From Candidatus Pantoea soli (GTDB taxonomy: Bacteria; Pseudomonadota; Gammaproteobacteria; Enterobacterales; Enterobacteriaceae): a stretch of DNA of 64,000 bases. The DNA lies in assembly GCF_007833795.1 (NCBI RefSeq), contig NZ_CP032702.1, forward strand, positions 3,472,001 through 3,536,000, given 5' to 3'. A program made the position numbers and the translations under genes. Positions 47,102 through 56,147 of the stretch are shown here, piece after piece. The notes beneath the pieces are model-generated. The model worked only from the letters and a program-made list of their open reading frames with translations, ran no database searches and was not told the DNA's origin. Every line of letters begins with the position of its first letter. The first letter of the stretch is position 1.

Positions 47102-47125
47102 ACAGAACTGTTATACGCGAAACGT

Positions 47126-48055
47126 ATGAGCACAGCCGCCAGTAGCGACCGCATCGAACTGATGCAGACCTTTATCCGCATTGTGGAAAGCGGCTCGCTT
47201 TCTGCCGCCGCACACCAGCTGGGCACCACCCAGCCCACCATCAGCCGACGCCTGCAGGCGCTGGAACAGCGGCTGGGCCTGAAGCTGATACTGCGCAGCA
47301 CGCACGGACTGAAACTCACCGATGATGGCGAACGCTGCTATGCGCAGGCGCGGCAGCTGGTCGCCACCTGGCACGCGCTGGAAGATGAGCTGACCGGCAC
47401 ACATGACGACCCGGTGGGTACCCTGCGCGTGCGGGCGCCGCATGCCTTTGGTCAGGATCAGCTGATTGCGCCGCTGGTGGATTACCTGCAGCGCTATCCG
47501 CGGCTTAACGTCGAGTGGATGCTGAATGATCGCACGCCCGATTTCATCAGCGAAAACGTTGACTGCGCCATTCAGGTCGGCGCGCCGGGCGATCCTTCCG
47601 TGGTGGCGGTGCTGCTGGCTGAGGTGCCGCGTTTTGTGGTGGCGGCTCCGGCGCTGCTGGCGGCGCATCCCGCCGTGCAGCAGGTGCATGAACTGCCGCA
47701 GCTGCCGTGGCTGGCGCTGACCAGCTTTTATCACAATGAGGTTGCGCTGCAGCATACCCGCGATGGTCAGACGGTTAACCTGGCGATTGCGCCCCGTCTT
47801 GCCAGCGACAGCCTGTATGCAGTGCGCAAAGCGGCGCTGGCCGGTATGGGCGTGGCGGTGGTGTCATCGTGGGTGGTACAGGAGGATTTAGCGCGCGGTG
47901 CGCTGGTACAGCTGCTGCCCGCGTGGCAGGCGCCGCCGCTGCCGGTGTGGCTGACCTATCCGTGGGCCAGTTATTATCCGGCCCGGCTGCGGCACTTTTT
48001 TGCCATGATTCGCGATGTGATGCCGCAGTTAACCGGCACGCGACCGGTGCGATAA
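47126..48055 (+). CDS. LysR-family transcriptional regulator
   Basis: 309 residues. Winged helix-turn-helix at about residues 10-70 (LMQTFIRIVESGSLSAAA, TTQPTISRRLQALEQRLG) and a periplasmic-binding-like effector domain from about 95 (GTLRVRAPHAFG, VDCAIQVGAPGDPSVV, GMGVAVVSSWVV). It belongs to the CrgA/AaeR-type group with the I-x-V-G-A-P segment. Likely controls the divergent MFS exporter. The effector is unknown. Confidence 0.9.
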   Translation: MSTAASSDRIELMQTFIRIVESGSLSAAAHQLGTTQPTISRRLQALEQRLGLKLILRSTHGLKLTDDGERCYAQARQLVATWHALEDELTGTHDDPVGTLRVRAPHAFGQDQLIAPLVDYLQRYPRLNVEWMLNDRTPDFISENVDCAIQVGAPGDPSVVAVLLAEVPRFVVAAPALLAAHPAVQQVHELPQLPWLALTSFYHNEVALQHTRDGQTVNLAIAPRLASDSLYAVRKAALAGMGVAVVSSWVVQEDLARGALVQLLPAWQAPPLPVWLTYPWASYYPARLRHFFAMIRDVMPQLTGTRPVR

Positions 48056-48116
48056 GCCAACCGGCCCGCTGCGACCGGTTGCCGGGTGCGCCGGCAGGTG
48101 CACCCGTTGCCTGCGC

Positions 48117-48614
48117 TTACTTCTTCTCCATTTTCGACATGGCATCCAGCCAGCCCATCACAAACGCCGACAGCACAAACGTCAGGTGGATAATCACGTA
48201 CCACATCAGCTTATCGTTGGCGACGTTGCGTGCATCCATAAAGATGCGCAGCAGATGAATGGAAGAGATCGCCACGATGGAAGCCGCCACTTTGTTTTTC
48301 AGCGAGCCGGAATCCATCTTGCCCAGCCAGCTCAGTTTCTCTTTGTGCTCAGCGATATCCAGCTTCGAGACAAAGTTCTCGTAACCGGAGAGCATCACCA
48401 TCACCAGTAAACCGCCCACCAGCGTCATGTCCACCAGCGACAGCAGCAGGAGAATCAGATCGTTTTCCGCGATACTGAGAATGTTGGGTAGCAGGTGTAA
48501 AATTTCCTGAAAAAATTTAACGGTCAGCGCCAGCAAGCCCAGCGAAAGTCCAATGTAAACCGGTGCCAGCAACCAGCGCGATGCATACATCAGGTTTTCG
48601 GTAAAACGTTCCAT
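48117..48614 (-). CDS. yqhA: YqhA-family inner-membrane protein
   Basis: 165 residues, four membrane helices. [25 protein letters not shown] and the central [25 protein letters not shown] are the TIGR00645/YqhA signature. Function unknown. It lies 54 bases after the kdpD stop, the position where kdpE normally sits; in E. coli yqhA is far from kdp. Confidence 0.92.
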   Translation of the reverse strand: MERFTENLMYASRWLLAPVYIGLSLGLLALTVKFFQEILHLLPNILSIAENDLILLLLSLVDMTLVGGLLVMVMLSGYENFVSKLDIAEHKEKLSWLGKMDSGSLKNKVAASIVAISSIHLLRIFMDARNVANDKLMWYVIIHLTFVLSAFVMGWLDAMSKMEKK

Positions 48615-48668
48615 AAGTTTCCATTTATCAACAATCAGGCTGGCGAGTATAACCGAACTTCTGTGAAG

Positions 48669-51344
48669 TTATTTCAGCCCTTCTTCAGAAATTTCGGGGG
48701 CATCCGGCAGCGGCAGCGATAAACGAAAACATGCGCCGCCCTCCGGCCGGTTCTCTGCCCAGATGCGCCCGCGGTGCGACTCCACGATGGTTTTGCTGAT
48801 TGCCAGCCCCAGTCCGACACCCGGTACGGCGGACTCTTTATCGCCGCGGGCAAACTTGTCGAAAATGCGTGTCAGGTTCTCCGGCGCAATGCCCGGACCG
48901 TTATCCCAGACGGCGACCTCCAGCCGGGCTTTGTCACGCCATGCGCGAATGCCGTGCTGCGCCGCGTTGCCGGCATACTTCAGACTGTTCTCGATCAGGT
49001 TAGTGAACACGCGCTCCAGCATCGCGCTGTCGCCTTTGATCAGCACCAGTTCGTCCGGTAAATCCAGCGCAATGTCGTGTCCTTTCAGCAGCGGCCCCAT
49101 GCTGCTGAGCGCGCCGCCGATCACCTCATCCAGCGCCACCCACTCTTCGCGCAGGTTCAGGCCGCCGGACTGAATGCGCGCCATATCCAGCATGTTGCTC
49201 ACCAGCCGGATGGTACTCAGGGTCTGTTCGCGAATCTGATTCGCCTGGCCGACATACTTTGACTGCTCGCTGGCGAGGTCCAGCATCAGCATCTCCGCCT
49301 GCCCAAACAGCACCGTCAGCGGCGTGCGCAGGTCGTGCGACAGCGCGGAAAGCAACGCGTTACGCAGCTGCTCGCGTTCCGCCGCCAGCCGGGATGCAGC
49401 TTCGCTGTGCGACAGCGCCATACGCTCCAGCGCATTGGCGATCAGCACGGTAAAGGTTTCCACCAGCCGCTGCTGTTCCGGGATCATCAGCTGCCGCAGA
49501 TTTTCCGGCTCGACCACCAGCAGCCCGAGGCAGTGGTTGCCGCTTTTCAGCGGCAGCATCTGATACGGCACGGCCGGCAGGGTATCGGTGCCCGCCCCCG
49601 CCGGCTGCCCTTTGCTGAAGCTCCAGCGGGCGATGCCGAGGTCCGGCGGCGTGGCGATGCTGTTTTCGCCCACCGCCTGCAGCTCGCCCTGCTCATCCGG
49701 CAGCAGCAGCTGGCTGCGCGCCTGCAGCGTCACGTCAATCACGCGCTGACTGGTGGCGGCAATATCCTGCGGCGTCAGGGCACTGCTGAGCGATTTGGCC
49801 ATTTCATACAGGTGCCGTGCGCGCTGTTCCCGGTAGCGCGCGACCTTCGCCTGATAGCGCACCCCCGCCGTCAGATTCCCGACGATCACCCCGACCGCCA
49901 GCATCACGGCAAAGGTCACCAGATACTGCAGATCCGACACGGCGATAGTGCCGGTGGGGGCCACGAAAAACAGATCGAAAGCGAAGATGTTGATGACCGT
50001 GGCAAACACCGAGGGCCAGCGGCCGAAGCGCAGCGCCACCAGCACCACCGCCAGCAGATAGATCATCACGCCGTTCGCCGGGTCAAAGGCCACCAGCAGC
50101 CAGCGGCCAAGCGTGGTGACCAGAATGCACAGCACCAGCGCCATCAGGCAACCACGCAGCAGCAGACGCCACTTTTCGTTGCTGGCGCGCTGGCCGCCCA
50201 GCGGATGCGGTGCGTCACGCACTGGTTCATCCAGCGCCACCACCAGCAGATCGAGATCCGGGCCCAGCTCGCCGAGGCGCTGGGCAAAGCTGTCGCGCCG
50301 CCAGTGCCGCTGCGGCTGCCGGCCGGTGACAATTTTGCCCAGATTGTGCTCGCGTGCGTAACGCAGCACGGCGCGCGCTTCATCGGGATCGGAAAGCGTG
50401 GCGGTTTCCGCGCCCAGCTCCTGCGCCAGTTGCAGGGTGCGCAGAATGGCGCGACGACGCGCTTCCGGCAGGCGGTTCAGCCGCGGCGTTTCCACATACA
50501 CCGCATGCCATTCGCTGCCGAGCCGGGCCGCAAGCCGCGCGGCGGTACGCACCAGTTTTTCGCTACCGGTGTCATCGCCAATGCACAGCAGGATGGCATC
50601 GCGCGTGTGCCACACTTTGTCGCGCCCCTGCTGGTCACGCCAGGCGCGCATCTGATCATCAACGCGGTCAGCGGTACGGCGCAGCGCCAGCTCACGCAGC
50701 GCGAACAGGTTGCCTTTGCGGAAAAAGTTTTCAATTGCGCGTTCGGCGCGATCGCCGACATAGACTTTTCCCTCTTTCAGCCGCTGTCGCAGATCGTCCG
50801 GCGGCAAATCCACCAGCACCACCTCATCTGCGCTATCAAAAAACGGGTCCGGCACGGTCTCGCGCACCTGAATGCCGGTCACCCCGCCGACCACGTCGTT
50901 CAGACTCTCCAGATGCTGCACGTTAACGGTGGTAATGACATCGATACCGGCGTCGAGCAGCTCTTCAATGTCCTGCCAGCGTTTCGGATGGCGCGACCCC
51001 TGCACATTGGTATGCGCCAGTTCGTCCATCAGAATCACCGCCGGATGACGCGCCAGCGCGGCATCCAGATCGAACTCCGCATGGCGCGAGCGCCCGGTGG
51101 CGCGGCGCGGCAGCAGCGTCAGTCCGGCAAGCAGCGCGGCGGTCTCTTCGCGGCCGTGGGTTTCCACCACCCCGGCCAGCACGTCCAGCCCCTGCGCCCG
51201 CAGACGCTGCGCCTCCTGCAGCATGGCGTAGGTTTTTCCCACCCCGGCGCAGGCACCAAAATAGATTTTCAGTTTGCCGCGATGGCTCTCGCTGTGGTTG
51301 AGCAGCAGCGCATCGGGATCGGGGCGTGGTAATTCATCGTTCAT
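48669..51344 (-). CDS. kdpD: Sensor histidine kinase KdpD
   Basis: An 891-residue membrane kinase sensing low K+ and turgor. The N-terminal KdpD domain has Walker A at residues 30-38 (GACAGVGKT) and ILMDELAHTNVQGSRH. A USP-like domain follows (LLCIGDDTGSEKLVRTAARLA), then four membrane helices near 390-500, a GAF region, the HisKA box with His670 in LSHDLRTPLT, and an HATPase domain with NLIENSLKYA, DNGPGIA and GVGLGLAI. Intact and full length (E. coli 894). It starts 96 bases after kdpC. Its partner kdpE, which normally overlaps the kdpD end, is missing here; yqhA follows. Confidence 0.96.
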   Translation of the reverse strand: MNDELPRPDPDALLLNHSESHRGKLKIYFGACAGVGKTYAMLQEAQRLRAQGLDVLAGVVETHGREETAALLAGLTLLPRRATGRSRHAEFDLDAALARHPAVILMDELAHTNVQGSRHPKRWQDIEELLDAGIDVITTVNVQHLESLNDVVGGVTGIQVRETVPDPFFDSADEVVLVDLPPDDLRQRLKEGKVYVGDRAERAIENFFRKGNLFALRELALRRTADRVDDQMRAWRDQQGRDKVWHTRDAILLCIGDDTGSEKLVRTAARLAARLGSEWHAVYVETPRLNRLPEARRRAILRTLQLAQELGAETATLSDPDEARAVLRYAREHNLGKIVTGRQPQRHWRRDSFAQRLGELGPDLDLLVVALDEPVRDAPHPLGGQRASNEKWRLLLRGCLMALVLCILVTTLGRWLLVAFDPANGVMIYLLAVVLVALRFGRWPSVFATVINIFAFDLFFVAPTGTIAVSDLQYLVTFAVMLAVGVIVGNLTAGVRYQAKVARYREQRARHLYEMAKSLSSALTPQDIAATSQRVIDVTLQARSQLLLPDEQGELQAVGENSIATPPDLGIARWSFSKGQPAGAGTDTLPAVPYQMLPLKSGNHCLGLLVVEPENLRQLMIPEQQRLVETFTVLIANALERMALSHSEAASRLAAEREQLRNALLSALSHDLRTPLTVLFGQAEMLMLDLASEQSKYVGQANQIREQTLSTIRLVSNMLDMARIQSGGLNLREEWVALDEVIGGALSSMGPLLKGHDIALDLPDELVLIKGDSAMLERVFTNLIENSLKYAGNAAQHGIRAWRDKARLEVAVWDNGPGIAPENLTRIFDKFARGDKESAVPGVGLGLAISKTIVESHRGRIWAENRPEGGACFRLSLPLPDAPEISEEGLK

Positions 51345-51440
51345 GCGAAGTCCATGGTTATAGCGCGCGCCGGTATGGCATGACGCAACGGGCTGCGCCG
51401 CAATCCGGGATGTCCACGGTTGTCGCGGCGCGGTTCACGC

Positions 51441-52013
51441 TTATCCCTGTAAATTATCCAGCGCCAGGTTTAACCGCAACACGTTCACCGTCTCCTCACC
51501 GATAAACGGCAGCAGCGGGCGTTGCGTCTGACGCGCGATCAGCGCTTCAACGTCACTCAGCGCCAGATGGCGCGCTGCCGCGACACGCGGTGCCTGCCAG
51601 CGCGCGGCTTCCGGTGAAATATCCGGATCCAGACCGCTGGCGGAGGCGGTGACCAGCTCAACGGGCACCGTCGCCGGTGCCTGCGGGTTGGCGGCGCGCA
51701 GGGCGGCCACCCGTGCGGCCACCGCTTTATCCAGCGCCGGGTTGCTCGCCGCCAGATTGCTGCCGCTGGAGGCCAGCGCGTTATAAGGTGCATCGCCCGT
51801 GGCTGACGGGCGGCCCTGGAAATGGCCCGGCTGACTGAATGCCTGACCAATCAGCGCCGAGCCACGCACTTCGCCCTGACGCTCAATCAGCGAACCGGAC
51901 GCCTGCGCCGGAAACCACCACTGCGCCAGCCCGGTTGTCAGCAGCGGATAGAGCCCGCCGGTAAGCAGCGTCAGCAGAATTAACAATACAATAGCCGGAC
52001 GTAACTGACTCAT
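51441..52013 (-). CDS. kdpC: K+-transporting ATPase subunit KdpC
   Basis: 190 residues with one N-terminal helix ([20 protein letters not shown]) and a periplasmic domain with [20 protein letters not shown] and [18 protein letters not shown], the family hallmarks. Stabilises the KdpFABC complex. It starts 11 bases after kdpB. The AGAAGAGAA-type ribosome site is modest. Confidence 0.96.
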   Translation of the reverse strand: MSQLRPAIVLLILLTLLTGGLYPLLTTGLAQWWFPAQASGSLIERQGEVRGSALIGQAFSQPGHFQGRPSATGDAPYNALASSGSNLAASNPALDKAVAARVAALRAANPQAPATVPVELVTASASGLDPDISPEAARWQAPRVAAARHLALSDVEALIARQTQRPLLPFIGEETVNVLRLNLALDNLQG

Positions 52014-52024
52014 TTCTCTTCTCC

Positions 52025-54073
52025 TTACACCAGGCCTGACAGCGTCAGCAGCAGGTCAATGGCTTTGATGCCGATAAACGGCACAATCAGACCGCCTACG
52101 CCATAGATCCACAGGTTGCGGCGCAGCAGCGCGGCCGCGCTCATCGGCCGGTAGCTCACGCCTTTCAGCGCCAGCGGGATCAGGAACACAATCACCAGCG
52201 CGTTAAAAATGACCGCTGACAGGATGGCCGACGCGGGCGAATGCAGCGCCATCACATTCAGCGCGTTGAGCTGCGGATAAGTCACGGCAAACGCCGCCGG
52301 GATAATGGCAAAATATTTCGCAACGTCGTTGGCAATACTGAAGGTGGTCAGCGATCCGCGCGTCATCAGCATCTGCTTGCCGATATGCACCACTTCCAGC
52401 AGTTTGGTCGGGTTGGAGTCCAGATCGACCATATTCCCCGCCTCTTTTGCAGCCTGGGTACCGGAGTTCATCGCCACCGCCACATCGGCCTGCGCCAGCG
52501 CAGGCGCATCGTTGGTGCCGTCGCCGGTCATTGCCACCAGACGCCCTTCCGCCTGGTACTGACGGATCAGCGCCAGTTTGGCCTCTGGCGTGGCTTCAGA
52601 AAGGAAATCATCCACGCCCGCTTCTGCGGCAATCGCCGCCGCGGTAAGCGGGTTATCCCCGGTGATCATCACGGTTTTGATGCCCATTTTGCGCAGCTCG
52701 GCGAAACGCTCCTTGATGCCGCCTTTGACGATATCCTTCAGCGCGACCACGCCCAGCACCTGTGCGCCTTCCGCCACCACCAGCGGCGTACCGCCGGCGC
52801 GCGCGACCTCTTCCACGCTGGCGTTAACCTGGGCCGGAAAGCTGCCGTTGCTGGCTTCAATATGGCGACGCACCGCATCCACGGCGCCTTTGCGGATCAG
52901 CCGATCCTGCACGTTGACGCCGCTCATGCGCGTTTGCGCGGAGAACGGAATGAAGGTGGCTCCCATGCTGCTGAGATCGCGCTCACGCAGGTTAAATTTC
53001 TGCTTCGCCAGCACCACAATGCTGCGCCCTTCCGGCGTTTCATCCGCCAGCGAGGCAAGCTGGGCGGCATCGGCCAGCTGCTGCTCGCTGACGCCGGGTG
53101 CCGGCAGGAACTGCGTCGCCTGGCGGTTACCGAGCGTGATGGTGCCGGTTTTATCAAGCATCAGCACATCCACATCGCCCGCCGCTTCCACCGCGCGCCC
53201 GCTGGTGGCAATGACGTTAGCCCCGAGCATGCGGCTCATCCCCGCGACGCCAATCGCCGAAAGCAGGCCGCCGATCGTGGTGGGAATCAGGCACACCAGC
53301 AGCGCGACCAGCACCGTCACGCTGACCGGCGTACCGCCCCAGGCCGAGAAGGGCCACAATGTAGCCGTGGCGAGCAGAAACACCAGCGTCAGTGAAACCA
53401 GCAGAATGGTCAGGGCGATTTCATTGGGCGTTTTGCGGCGCTTCGCGCCTTCTACCATGGCGATCATGCGATCAAGAAAGGTTTCGCCGGGGTTGACGCT
53501 GCACTGAATCACCAGCCAGTCAGAGAGAATACGCGTGCCGCCGGTTACCGAGGCAAAATCCCCGCCGGATTCGCGGATCACCGGCGCGGATTCGCCGGTG
53601 ATGGCGCTTTCATCAACCGACGCGCCGCCCTCCAGCACTTCACCGTCGCACGGAATAATATCCCCGGCTTCAACCAGCACCACATCGCCCCGGCGTAAGG
53701 TATCGGCAGACACACTTTGCCACGCGGCGCCATGATGCGGCTCCGCCAGTTTTTTGGCTTCGCTGGTCTTTTTGACCCCTTTCAGGCTGTTGGCCTGGGC
53801 CTTGCTGCGACCTTCCGCCAGCGCTTCGGCAAAGTTGGCAAACAGCACGGTGAACCACAGCCACACCGCAATCGCAGCGGTAAAGCCGGCGCTGCCGCTG
53901 AGCTGACCGCTGGCCATGCCCGCTGCCAGCAGCGAGGTCAGCACGCTGCCGATCCACACCAGGAACATCACCGGGTTGCGAAACTGCACGCGCGGATCGA
54001 GCTTTTTCACCGCATCCAGCACCGCTGTACGCGTCAGCGTTGCATCAAACAACGCCAGTTGTTGACGACTCAT
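52025..54073 (-). CDS. kdpB: K+-transporting P-type ATPase catalytic subunit KdpB
   Basis: A 682-residue P-type ATPase, same length as E. coli. Asp307 in [12 protein letters not shown] is the phosphorylated residue. The actuator motif TGES is in [16 protein letters not shown], and the hinge motif in [19 protein letters not shown]. It couples ATP hydrolysis to K+ uptake through KdpA. Seven bases after kdpA. Confidence 0.97.
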   Translation of the reverse strand: MSRQQLALFDATLTRTAVLDAVKKLDPRVQFRNPVMFLVWIGSVLTSLLAAGMASGQLSGSAGFTAAIAVWLWFTVLFANFAEALAEGRSKAQANSLKGVKKTSEAKKLAEPHHGAAWQSVSADTLRRGDVVLVEAGDIIPCDGEVLEGGASVDESAITGESAPVIRESGGDFASVTGGTRILSDWLVIQCSVNPGETFLDRMIAMVEGAKRRKTPNEIALTILLVSLTLVFLLATATLWPFSAWGGTPVSVTVLVALLVCLIPTTIGGLLSAIGVAGMSRMLGANVIATSGRAVEAAGDVDVLMLDKTGTITLGNRQATQFLPAPGVSEQQLADAAQLASLADETPEGRSIVVLAKQKFNLRERDLSSMGATFIPFSAQTRMSGVNVQDRLIRKGAVDAVRRHIEASNGSFPAQVNASVEEVARAGGTPLVVAEGAQVLGVVALKDIVKGGIKERFAELRKMGIKTVMITGDNPLTAAAIAAEAGVDDFLSEATPEAKLALIRQYQAEGRLVAMTGDGTNDAPALAQADVAVAMNSGTQAAKEAGNMVDLDSNPTKLLEVVHIGKQMLMTRGSLTTFSIANDVAKYFAIIPAAFAVTYPQLNALNVMALHSPASAILSAVIFNALVIVFLIPLALKGVSYRPMSAAALLRRNLWIYGVGGLIVPFIGIKAIDLLLTLSGLV

Positions 54074-54080
54074 CTTTCCG

Positions 54081-55760
54081 TTATCCCTGAATTATTTGCA
54101 GATGTTCCGCGACCGGGCCCAGGGCCAGCGCGGGGACAAAGGTCAGTGCGCCGACCAGCAGCACCGTGCCCACCAGCAGCGCAATAAACAGCGGCCCGTA
54201 GGTAGGCAGCGTGCCGTTGCCGACCGGCTGGATTTTCTTCGCGGCCAGTGAACCGGCAATCGCCATCACCGGAATGATGATGCCGAAGCGGCCCACCAGC
54301 ATGCAGAAGGCAAGCAGCAGGTTCCAGAAGGGGGTATTGGCGCTCAGTCCGGCAAAGGCGCTGCCATTGTTGTTGGCCGCAGACGACACGGCGTAGAGCA
54401 CTTCACTGAAGCCGTGAATACCCGGGTTCGCCATACCGGCGCGTCCGGCATCGGTCATCATCGCCAGCGCCGTACCAAGCAGCACCAGCGTCGGCGTGAC
54501 CAGAATGGCCAGAGCCGTCATCTTCATTTCCCATACGTCGATCTTCTTGCCCATGTACTCCGGGGTGCGACCGATCATCAGGCCGGCAATGAACACGCCA
54601 AGCAGCACAAACAGCAGCATGCCGTACAGCCCCGCGCCCACGCCGCCAAATACCACTTCACCCAGCTGCATCAGCCACATCGGCACCATGCCGCCCAGCG
54701 CGGTAAAAGAGTCGTGCATCGCATTGACGGCACCGCATGACGCGGCGGTGGTGATCACCGCAAACAGGCTGGAGTTGAGAATGCCAAAACGCGTCTCTTT
54801 GCCTTCCATGTTGATGGCGCTATCGGCCCCCAGCGTCAGAAAGTGCGGATTGCCGCGCACTTCTGCCCACATCACCGCCACCACGGCCAGCACAAACATC
54901 AGGGTCATCGCCCACAGCAGCATATGGCCCTGGCGACGATCGCCCAGGTGCTGACCAAAGGTGAAGCACAGTGCGGCCGGGATCAGGAAGATACTCAGCA
55001 TCTGCACAAAGTTGGTCAGCGCCGTGGGGTTTTCAAACGGATGCGCCGAGTTGACGTTGAAGAAGCCGCCGCCGTTAGTCCCGATCATCTTGATCGCTTC
55101 CTGCGACGCCACCGGCCCGAGCGGCAGCGTCTGCTGCGCCCCTTCCAGCGTCGTCAGCGCGTGATACGGTTCAAAGGTCTGGATACTGCCCTGGCTGACG
55201 TAGAACACAGCAATCACCAGACACAGCGGCAGCAGCACATACAGCGTGATGCGGGTTAAATCACGCCAGGCGTTGCCCAGAGTGGCCAGCGAGCGGTTGG
55301 CGAAGCCACGCATCAGCGCAAACGCCACGGCAATGCCGGTGGCTGCCGACAGGAAGTTTTGCACGGTTAAGCCCACCATCTGGCTGAAATAGCTGACGGT
55401 GCTCTCCCCACCGTACGCCTGCCAGTTGGTGTTGGTGACAAAACTGACGGCGGTATTCAGCGCCAGATCCCAGCTCAGGTTCGGCAGGTGCTGCGGGTTA
55501 AGCGGCAGCGATCCCTGCAGCAGGAGAATGGCCAGCAGCAGCACGAAGCCCAGCGCATTAAACAGCAGAATCGCCAGCAGGTAGTGCGGCCAGCGCATGG
55601 CGTGCTCCTCTACGCCCGCCAGCCGCCACAGCACCCGCTCGGCACGCGGCAGCACTGGCTTATCCGCCACCAGCAGGGCAAGAAAACGCCCCAGCGGCTG
55701 CGCCAGCACCATCAGCACCAGCAGAAACACAGCAATCAGTAAAAACGCGTTCGCCGCCAT
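54081..55760 (-). CDS. kdpA: K+-transporting ATPase channel subunit KdpA
   Basis: A 559-residue membrane protein of the SKT family with about ten helices and four selectivity-filter repeats, visible as [50 protein letters not shown] and [15 protein letters not shown]. It selects and admits K+ with micromolar affinity. Its ATG overlaps the kdpF stop (TGATG). Confidence 0.97.
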   Translation of the reverse strand: MAANAFLLIAVFLLVLMVLAQPLGRFLALLVADKPVLPRAERVLWRLAGVEEHAMRWPHYLLAILLFNALGFVLLLAILLLQGSLPLNPQHLPNLSWDLALNTAVSFVTNTNWQAYGGESTVSYFSQMVGLTVQNFLSAATGIAVAFALMRGFANRSLATLGNAWRDLTRITLYVLLPLCLVIAVFYVSQGSIQTFEPYHALTTLEGAQQTLPLGPVASQEAIKMIGTNGGGFFNVNSAHPFENPTALTNFVQMLSIFLIPAALCFTFGQHLGDRRQGHMLLWAMTLMFVLAVVAVMWAEVRGNPHFLTLGADSAINMEGKETRFGILNSSLFAVITTAASCGAVNAMHDSFTALGGMVPMWLMQLGEVVFGGVGAGLYGMLLFVLLGVFIAGLMIGRTPEYMGKKIDVWEMKMTALAILVTPTLVLLGTALAMMTDAGRAGMANPGIHGFSEVLYAVSSAANNNGSAFAGLSANTPFWNLLLAFCMLVGRFGIIIPVMAIAGSLAAKKIQPVGNGTLPTYGPLFIALLVGTVLLVGALTFVPALALGPVAEHLQIIQG

Positions 55761-55849
55761 CAGAATGCCTCCGCGTTAAGCAGGGCATAAATCAGGTAGC
55801 CCAGCAGTAAAAACACCAGCACGATGCCGGTTATCACACCTGCACTCAC
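55760..55849 (-). CDS. kdpF: K+-transporting ATPase small subunit KdpF
   Basis: 29 residues: one membrane helix, starting [20 protein letters not shown] and ending NAEAF, differing from E. coli KdpF at only a few positions. The GTG start at 55849 has GGAGG five bases upstream. The stop overlaps the kdpA ATG as TGATG, so translation is coupled. It stabilises the KdpFABC complex. Confidence 0.95.
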   Translation of the reverse strand: MSAGVITGIVLVFLLLGYLIYALLNAEAF

Positions 55850-56090
55850 AGCAACCTCCAGAGGAAGAAATCATGGGCGCAAGCATGCGCGGCGCGGCAT
55901 AAAGAAGGGGTAAAAAGGCGTAAAAGCGGCGTAAAAAAAGTATAAAAATGCGCGGAAAGTGGCCTGGGCGCGGCACCAATCGTGGCGGTTGATCAGACGC
56001 AATAGCTTGCGCGCTGTGCCATGCACGCCATCGCTCAGCGCCGGCGGACCGACACAAAATACGCAGCCTCAGGCATGAGCATGAAAAGGG
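55850..56090 (-). promoter_or_regulatory. kdpFABC promoter region with KdpE-box-like sequence
   Basis: On the minus strand, TTTTTATACTTTTTTTAC (55931-55948) lies 82 bases before the kdpF start. It matches the T-rich KdpE operator of E. coli kdpFABC as I recall it. Further T-rich tracts at 55921-55926 and 55911-55916 follow at about 10-base intervals. No gene is seen in the 241 bases. The box implies control by a KdpE-type response regulator even though kdpE is not in the operon. Confidence 0.7.
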
Positions 56091-56119
56091 TAAAAAAATA
56101 CCGGGGTCGCCCCCGGTAT
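56091..56119 (-). terminator. Terminator of the Ig-repeat protein gene
   Basis: ATACCGGGG and CCCCGGTAT pair around TCGC (56098-56119). On the minus strand seven T follow (A run at 56092-56098). It is 29 bases after the stop of the repeat protein gene. Confidence 0.9.
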
Positions 56120-56147
56120 GGTGTGTTATCCGCTGAAAGGCAGAGCG

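Noticed and set aside
48117..48614. Gene after kdpD as a divergent kdpE
   Set aside because: It encodes a four-helix membrane protein of the YqhA family with no receiver or DNA-binding domain.
49335..51332. 665-residue plus-strand open frame opposite kdpD
   Set aside because: GC-rich codon bias leaves the antisense frame open. The protein is His/Arg/Gln rich with no domain, while kdpD has all its motifs.
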